Assembly: GCA_905250025.1 (NCBI GenBank)
Contig: CAJNOJ010000167.1
Span: 168,447-232,446 of the forward strand
From: Adineta ricciae
Lineage: Eukaryota; Rotifera; Eurotatoria; Adinetida; Adinetidae
Reading direction: 5' to 3'
Length of the DNA stretch: 64,000 bases
Shown: positions 57,828-64,000 of the stretch, piece after piece
Numbering within the stretch: the first letter of the stretch is position 1
How the letters are laid out: each line of letters starts with the position of its first letter
Translations under genes and position numbers: made by a program
The notes under the pieces: model-generated
What the model was told of the DNA's origin: nothing
Seen by the model: the letters and a program-made list of their open reading frames with translations, nothing else
The model's database searches: none

Positions 57828-59129
57828 ATGTCGCAACTATGTAGTCTAGCAAAATGTAATCGAACATCGCGTGGTCTGTGCGATTGTTGCAAACAAAATC
57901 TGTGTCTTCAACACCTAACTGAGCACAACGCTTCACTCCTCTCACAAATAAGTCCGTTAACGGATACGATCAACGCACTAGGTGAACGTCTTCAAACCTT
58001 GTATACTGAAGGCATCACTGCGAATTGTTACCTAAAACTTGAATATTGGCGTGTGGAATGCCATCAGAAAATTGATCGTTTCTTCGAACAGCAATGTCAA
58101 CAAGTCAATGATCTCATCGATACGAAAGTTCGATTACAAAAAGAAGAGATTGATCGTGTACGTACGAAAGTTGTCGAGATCGTTCGTGAACAAGAAATTA
58201 CCCAAAAAGACCTCGATTCATTAGTGTCAACTGTACGTTCTTTAGAAGCAACAATAAACAAGATTGAACAAACAACGCTGCAAATAAATTTTCGTGGATT
58301 CGAATTGGATGATGAATGTGTCACTATCAGTGAGAAAAACTCGTCTGAAATTGATATTTCCAAGGTTTTCAATAACTGTAAGACGTTTAACTCTGCTAAT
58401 GGTAGCTACAGTGTGTTAGCTTGCAATGAACAGTATTTGCTGATACACACTAATCCAAATTTATGTTTAGTAAATCGTGATATGAAAGTAGTCAAACAAA
58501 TTCTGTGGACTCATGATAAAATTTACGATATGTGTTGGTCAGCAACATTAGACAAGTTTATTTTGATCGAAAAATACAACATTTACATTGTTGACAAAGA
58601 TATATCATCGATGGAAGTTGGCCAAATGATCGAGAAATATAAATGGCTATCATGCACATGCTCTGACACCTGTCTATTTTTGCTAGTCGATACGAGTCCT
58701 CCTTGGATCGGATGTTATAGCATTTCATCTTCGATGGAGCTGATCCAAAAATGGCAAGTGTTTGAAAAATCATCAACTGATATTGTTGATGATATTGTGT
58801 ACAGACACGGAATGCTTGCCATGACGGTGCAGAATACACAAAAAACAGATGTACGAATAGAATTACGATCTGTTGAAACACTGACTTGTGTTTGGTCACT
58901 TACACTTGATATGTTTTCAATCAACGAAAGTATTTTTCGTTGCTGTGCAATCACATGTAACGAGTGGATAGTAGTCGATTACAAGAATAATCGTCTGATA
59001 CATGTCACTGCTAATGGGGAAATCAAAAATACGATCGCTTATCACTCGACACCACGCCGTGCCATTCTGTTTGAACCGAATCTATTGGTTGTTATAACTA
59101 GGAAAGGAACCCAGTTTCATCAGCTGTAG
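57828..59129 (+). CDS. B-box / coiled-coil / beta-propeller protein (TRIM-like, no RING)
   Basis: One exon, 433 residues. The N-terminus CSLAKCNRTSRGLCDCCKQNLC...HLTEH carries Cys and His spaced like a B-box-type zinc finger. Residues about 40-165 are a coiled coil (QKEEIDRVRTKVVEIVREQE...). The rest (about 200-433) has repeated strand-loop-strand units, such as LLIHTNPNLCLVNRD, FILIEKYNIYIVDKD and WIVVDYKNNRLIHVT, consistent with a six- or seven-bladed propeller of NHL/WD-like type. No RING domain, so E3 ligase activity is not expected from this chain alone. In the TRIM-NHL family the propeller binds RNA or protein. This type is common in rotifer genomes (from general knowledge). Function unknown. 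Confidence 0.8.
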   Translation: MSQLCSLAKCNRTSRGLCDCCKQNLCLQHLTEHNASLLSQISPLTDTINALGERLQTLYTEGITANCYLKLEYWRVECHQKIDRFFEQQCQQVNDLIDTKVRLQKEEIDRVRTKVVEIVREQEITQKDLDSLVSTVRSLEATINKIEQTTLQINFRGFELDDECVTISEKNSSEIDISKVFNNCKTFNSANGSYSVLACNEQYLLIHTNPNLCLVNRDMKVVKQILWTHDKIYDMCWSATLDKFILIEKYNIYIVDKDISSMEVGQMIEKYKWLSCTCSDTCLFLLVDTSPPWIGCYSISSSMELIQKWQVFEKSSTDIVDDIVYRHGMLAMTVQNTQKTDVRIELRSVETLTCVWSLTLDMFSINESIFRCCAITCNEWIVVDYKNNRLIHVTANGEIKNTIAYHSTPRRAILFEPNLLVVITRKGTQFHQL

Positions 59130-60067
59130 TTCACCACAAACGTAAACTTCACTTCCATTATTGTATCAAACAAACAATCATCAGTCTCTACATGAATCAT
59201 CTACTAAGATCTTGAATAATGATTAGCATTTATTCATATTCAAACATTTCATTACGAAAAAATGAATAATCTAATTGAAACTGAATCATTACATTGTATT
59301 TTTCACGAATGAGTCAACTACTCGAAAGAAGAAACAGTTATTTCTTCGACTATTCTAAGTCGATTTCTTCCACCTTTTTATTACTGTCAAACATTTGCAG
59401 TAAAAACAATAATACGCATGGCTAGAACTATTTTGAATTTCTATTCACAAATAAATCCTGTATATGGTTGATTATGATTCAATCACCGACGAGTTACGAA
59501 AGCAAAAAAACATACGCCAACGTTTTTTTTTCTTCTTTGAATAATGTGTGAATTGAATGACTACTTCGAGGGTAAGAAACGAAAATTTGTTTCTTATCAG
59601 TACTATCACCTAGTACATTTTGTCTCGTGTGCATAAGCACGCATATAAATATACGAAAAGGAAGAAGAAGAAGAAAACGAGCCTCTATCGAATAAATACG
59701 ATCAACAGAACAAGTAAAATCTGTCTGACATGTAGTTTTAAGCTCATTTCTTTCCTTTTTTGTTATTTAACTATGTTTTCCATATACTAATATTGATCTA
59801 TGTTAGCCAATCGAATGAGATTAACCAGAATCGTGAAATGTTTCTTTCAGTTATCTAGTCCGTGTGAAAGTCTTTCTTTTTATTTCTTATCAATCGAGAT
59901 AAGATCACATGAAGCTTATCTTTTTGACTGTCGCGAAACTTTGTATCCAAATTTGTTTATTTATATTCTATTTTTTTATTGGATTTTTCTTCAAGAAAAT
60001 GTAGGAACTACAACGAATACTTTTTCCTTGAATTACCTTCTTCTACTGTGTTTTGTTTAGAACAAAA
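59130..60067. other. Intergenic before formin gene
   Basis: About 940 bp; the frame 59800-60060 ends at a TTTGTTTAG splice-acceptor-like site just before the formin start, so part of it may be a 5' UTR intron. No other feature. Confidence 0.45.
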
Positions 60068-63000
60068 ATGAGACGAGTCTACAGTCCACCTATGCTTACC
60101 CCTCGGTCGTCGCCTGTTGCAGCAGTAAATCTCCTAAACTCGTCACTCGTGCCGATGCAGAAAACTAGTCTAGCACCGCCAACGCAATCATCGATCTTTC
60201 GAACCGATTCTTTTCGTCAGTATATTAGCCGACAGGCGGTACACAAAGCCATTCGAGGACGTGAATTATTCAAACGTGCTATTCGTCGAATTATCGAACA
60301 AATTCATGCTAAAAAGCAACGTCTGATCGAAGAGGAACAATTGATTGCGACATATGACGAAGCACTTGCGATTTTTAGTGATATGACATTTATGAAATGC
60401 GTTTCGTTAAAGAAGAAGTTATTAGATGGAAACAATCGAGCATGGACAATTGAATTCGCACGCGAGGGAGGTTTACATGCATTGCTGTCGTATTTGGAAC
60501 AGATCACAACAAGGGGCTTATCACTGGTCGATGCCATTTTAGTCAATGAAACTTTGCAATGCTTGCGAGCGATGATGAATATCAGTGAATTATTCGAACA
60601 TATTGCATCAAATCCTCAATATATTGATTCGATTGCTAAAGGTTTGAAAAGACGATTTTGGATAGTTTAGTTTCTGTAAAAATGAAATGATGTGTTGTAG
60701 TTTTAACGGTTCCATCAACTGACATTCGAATGCGTGTGTTTGAATTGTTAACTGCACTGTGTGTTTACTCACAAGATGGTTATGAATTAGTTCTCAAATC
60801 ATTAGAAGATTTTCAGGTAAATACACTGATTGACAAAAAAATAGAAAATAAGCGACCGAGGCATATTTCAGAAAATACGAAATTGTGATGAGGTATAACT
60901 TAGTAAACTCATATAACATTTCTAGAATGGGAGAGGACTAACAAAATCTAAATATTTCTTCTTTTGTATTTTCTTAGACAAATAACAAATTATCGAATCT
61001 ATTCGTTGTTATTCTCGAACAATTGAAATATTCTGTTGTTGCCAAACACAAATGGTCAGCTATTGCCTTGTTGAACAGTATTCTCTCGTCGACAGAATCG
61101 ATTGAGAAGCGATTGTCTTACCGAAATATTCTCTATGGTAAGTTTTTAGCTTATAACTAAGTTGGTTTTTAATTGAACAACTCCCGTTTTAGCAAACGGA
61201 TTTGCTTTAACTTTGGAACAGGCACGCGCGGACGAAAATGAAGATCTCGATCATCAGATAGATCAATTTCTCGAAGAACAAAAACGGGATGAAGGTGAAT
61301 TTCTTGACCATTTCGATCAGAATGATAATCAAGCTGTTTGTCAAGCTATTCAATTACAAGTTTGTTATGGAAAAAGATTCGTTTTGTGAATATCTGTGTT
61401 TTTCTATTAGTTAGCATCAAATTCCAACGAGTCCGCTCTTTTTCTCACTGCCATGCAAGTGCTCTATTCTGCTCTCACAGATGCAACGTCACAGGATCGG
61501 TAAGTTAGAGGAACAGAACATGGCAGGTGTTGATATTGAGCTTATTTACTATTTAGCGAAAAATTCCTTCAAGATCTTCTTCACTTTGTTTCGCATATAA
61601 CAGAAAAGAAACCACAAAAGAAAACAATTGAGAAAGCGGCACAAACAGATATCATTCCTCAATTAAAGAATGAACTTACTTCCACTCAACAAGAAGTGCC
61701 TTCTGTGCCAAAATCAGCTCCACTACTTACAAATACTGAAAAATCTTCTGTGTTAGTCAATAGTACAAAACATTCAGATATTCCGCCTTCCCTTGTGAAA
61801 TCAGCTGTTCCTGAAGACGTCCGACGAGAAGTCTCTTCCAATCTACAAAACACTTCGGCTTCACCACCTCCACCTCCACCATTGCCTGTATACCTACAAC
61901 CTCCATCTTCAGCTATTCCACCTCCACCTCCACTACCAAGTGGTCTGGGAGGGACGCCGCCACCACCACCGCCACCACTACCAAGTGGTCTGGGAGGGAC
62001 GCCGCCACCACCACCGCCACCACTACCAAGCGGTCTGGGAGGTACGCCGCCACCACCACCGCCGCCACCTGGTGTTGCTGGCGCACCAATGCCTCCAGCG
62101 CCGGGAGGACTCAATTTCGAGATGGGCTTAGCTGGTCTATCTGCCCTAGTCGATAACATACCTAAACCCAAAAATCAACTACGCCGACTGCAGTGGAAGA
62201 AATTACCAACCACTATTCTGAGTATGTATTGACTTCTCAATTCGAGGAGTACTTCTCAATGTACTTTCTTTCAGCTACTAGTCAGTTTTGGAAGGATGTG
62301 AATAAGACACTGGACAATAACATCGATTTTACCCAACTAGAAGATTTCTTCCAAGTCAAAAAGGAAAAGAGTAATAATGGTACGCTATCAACCAAAGCCA
62401 AGCCAACAGCGGTAGGACTTAGTGTAATATTCGTGCAGAGTTGAGATATCTTTTAATTAAAGGTACAAATTTTATCTCATAATCGTTCGATTGGAATAAA
62501 TGTTTTCTTGAAAAAATTCAATTTTACCACTGCGAAATCGTTCAGCGAATCATTACGAGACTTTCAATCCGATCTAAACAGCGAATGTCTTCGCATGTTA
62601 TTAAAAATTTTGCCAAACGACGATGAAGTAAGTTTGTATCGAATGACTTGATTCATCCTCTTCGATTTTTCCAAAACAGATCAGTCTTATACATGATCAT
62701 CCACGTGAGCAATGGGCATTACCGGAAGAGTTTATTCACGAAATAACTTGTATATCTCATTGCGAATTTCGCATTCGTACACGTATCCTAATAGCAGAAT
62801 TCGACGATACATTCGATGATTTCAAGCGAAAATTCCAATTGGTTATTAAAATAACAACTTTTCTACAAGTTGATCCATCACTTAAACAATTAGCACGCTC
62901 ACTTTTGTCCGTTGGCGATTTCCTCAACTATGTAAGTGTTTCTCTTTCGAGAAAAGAAAACATGTGACTACTCGATATCTCAGGGTTCGTATGCTGGCAA

Positions 63001-63825
63001 TGCATTTGGTTTTCGATTGGAAATTCTTAATCAACTTCATGACATTCGGTCAAGTGAAAATCGAAATCTACTCGGCGTTCTACTCGAACGTTCACCACAG
63101 AATTTCAAATTCATCGATGATCTCAAACCTATGCTTGCCGATGATGTTCAGTACGAGAGAAGAAGTAACTTTTCGAATGAATATGTCTATTTTCTTTAGA
63201 TTGAAATTGGCGAAAATCGAATACGTCGAATGGAAGAAAAAGATTGATGATGGTCTTAAACAAATAAATTCCTTCAACGATGAACAAATCATAAAACAAT
63301 ATAAACCATTCTATGAAGTAAGAAGAAAAACAACAAAATCGCTATCGAATTGTTTTCTTTATTCATTTAGCAATCAAGTTCCAAACTCAATCAGATACTT
63401 GATCCATTAGTAAACGAATGTGATCAACAGGAGAAAGAACTTATGAACCAATTTGGCGAAACCAATATCACCGAGTTCAATTACGATACATGTTGTACCA
63501 TATTTCGGCAATTGATCGAACAAGTCGAGAAAGAGAACAAAGTGAGTTTCGTACGAGACTGATGACAAGTGAGAGAAAACGATTGTTGTTTTTTCTTTAG
63601 GAGAAAGAGAAAAGTCTCGCCATGAGTAAAGTATTATTAAATTCAACAAAAACTCTGCCAACTCAACGAACTTCTCTCGCCACTAGCAATACAAATAAAT
63701 TAGTTGAGAATAATTTTATGGATTCACTTATGACAGAACTTAAACAAAAAAAATTCGCCACCGCACCTCGAGTACGTCGACCACGTCGAGGTCTCTTTGA
63801 TAATGATGATCGTGAAGTCAAATGA
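60068..63825 (+). CDS. Diaphanous-related formin
   Basis: Thirteen exons: 60068-60641, 60701-60816, 60978-61137, 61193-61359, 61411-61499, 61557-62221, 62275-62411, 62463-62627, 62680-62931, 62984-63150, 63200-63317, 63371-63541, 63601-63825. They sum to 1,001 residues with every junction in frame. Formins nucleate and elongate actin filaments in the cytoplasm. An armadillo-like GBD/FH3 region (WTIEFAREGGLHALLSYL) occupies about residues 100-350, an FH1 proline region about 480-560 (binds profilin), and FH2 begins at LRRLQWKKLP and includes RSLLSVGDFLNYGSYAGNAF-like core sequence. The C-terminus has a DAD-like MDSLMTEL followed by a basic RVRRPRRG stretch, which implies Rho-controlled autoinhibition. 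DAAM or FMNL class is most likely. Confidence 0.93.
61933..62067 (+). repeat. 45-bp coding minisatellite in FH1, three copies
   Basis: Units at 61933, 61978 and 62023, each encoding LPSGLGGTPPPPPPP, nearly identical at DNA level. Such arrays change length easily, so the number of profilin sites may vary between alleles. Confidence 0.9.
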
Positions 63826-63861
63826 TTGTTATGCTTTTACCGTTGCTTTCTTTCTTCTCTT

Positions 63862-63867
63862 AATAAA
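63862..63867 (+). terminator. Poly(A) signal of formin
   Basis: AATAAA about 37 bp after the stop codon. Confidence 0.7.
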
Positions 63868-64000
63868 TCATTATTTTTCATCAAATGTGATCGATTCAGT
63901 GCGAAAGCGAAATGGATATTTGATCCAACCGTTCACTCTGTGTACACTCCTATTCAATAGCATCAATTTTCGGGAAAACAATAGTTTCTTTGCGTTTGTT
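63868..64000. other. Intergenic at window end
   Basis: 133 bp; nothing recognised. Confidence 0.3.

Overview
The window looks like nuclear DNA of a bdelloid rotifer, most likely Adineta or a relative. This rests on A+T-rich DNA, genes split by introns of about 48-70 bp, TIR, ADP-ribosyltransferase, FG-GAP and B-box/propeller proteins side by side, intronless bacterial-type genes, and two copies of one region that differ by about 4-5 % by eye. The organism name is inference. Sequence search would settle it.

Layout. Positions 1 to about 41,990 hold the same locus twice. Allele A is 1-4031, 29145-34902 and 34904-39951. Allele B is 4033-29143 (with internal joints at 12297 and 15646) and 40025 onward. 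The scaffold appears to braid two haplotypes in series at single-N joints, so the apparent duplications are probably alleles. In B the order is cathepsin L (+), a bacterial-type acyltransferase (-), a foldback DNA element, a triple-TIR protein (-), an R-S-E ADP-ribosyltransferase (-), about 5-6 kb without recognisable genes, then a many-exon membrane gene (+). That gene encodes a transmembrane anchor, a series of cysteine-rich repeats (one per exon), and by splice phase probably a seven-bladed FG-GAP propeller.

From 42 to 50.5 kb there is sparse sequence, one Kelch exon, and an apparently full LINE with two overlapping open frames and a poly(A) tail. From 50.9 kb the window is ordinary host sequence: a 7TM receptor (+), a membrane-anchored methyltransferase (-), ribosomal protein eL30 (+), an unknown basic protein (+), a B-box/coiled-coil/propeller protein (+) and a 13-exon Diaphanous-related formin (+).

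How the genes relate. The triple-TIR gene and the ADP-ribosyltransferase lie next to each other on one strand in both alleles. Both families use NAD+, so a linked NAD+-consuming stress or defence pair is possible, but this is inference. The most unusual structure is the Cys-repeat/FG-GAP receptor-like gene. Its repeat number differs between alleles (11 versus 7) because a two-exon, 396-bp unit is present three times in one and once in the other.
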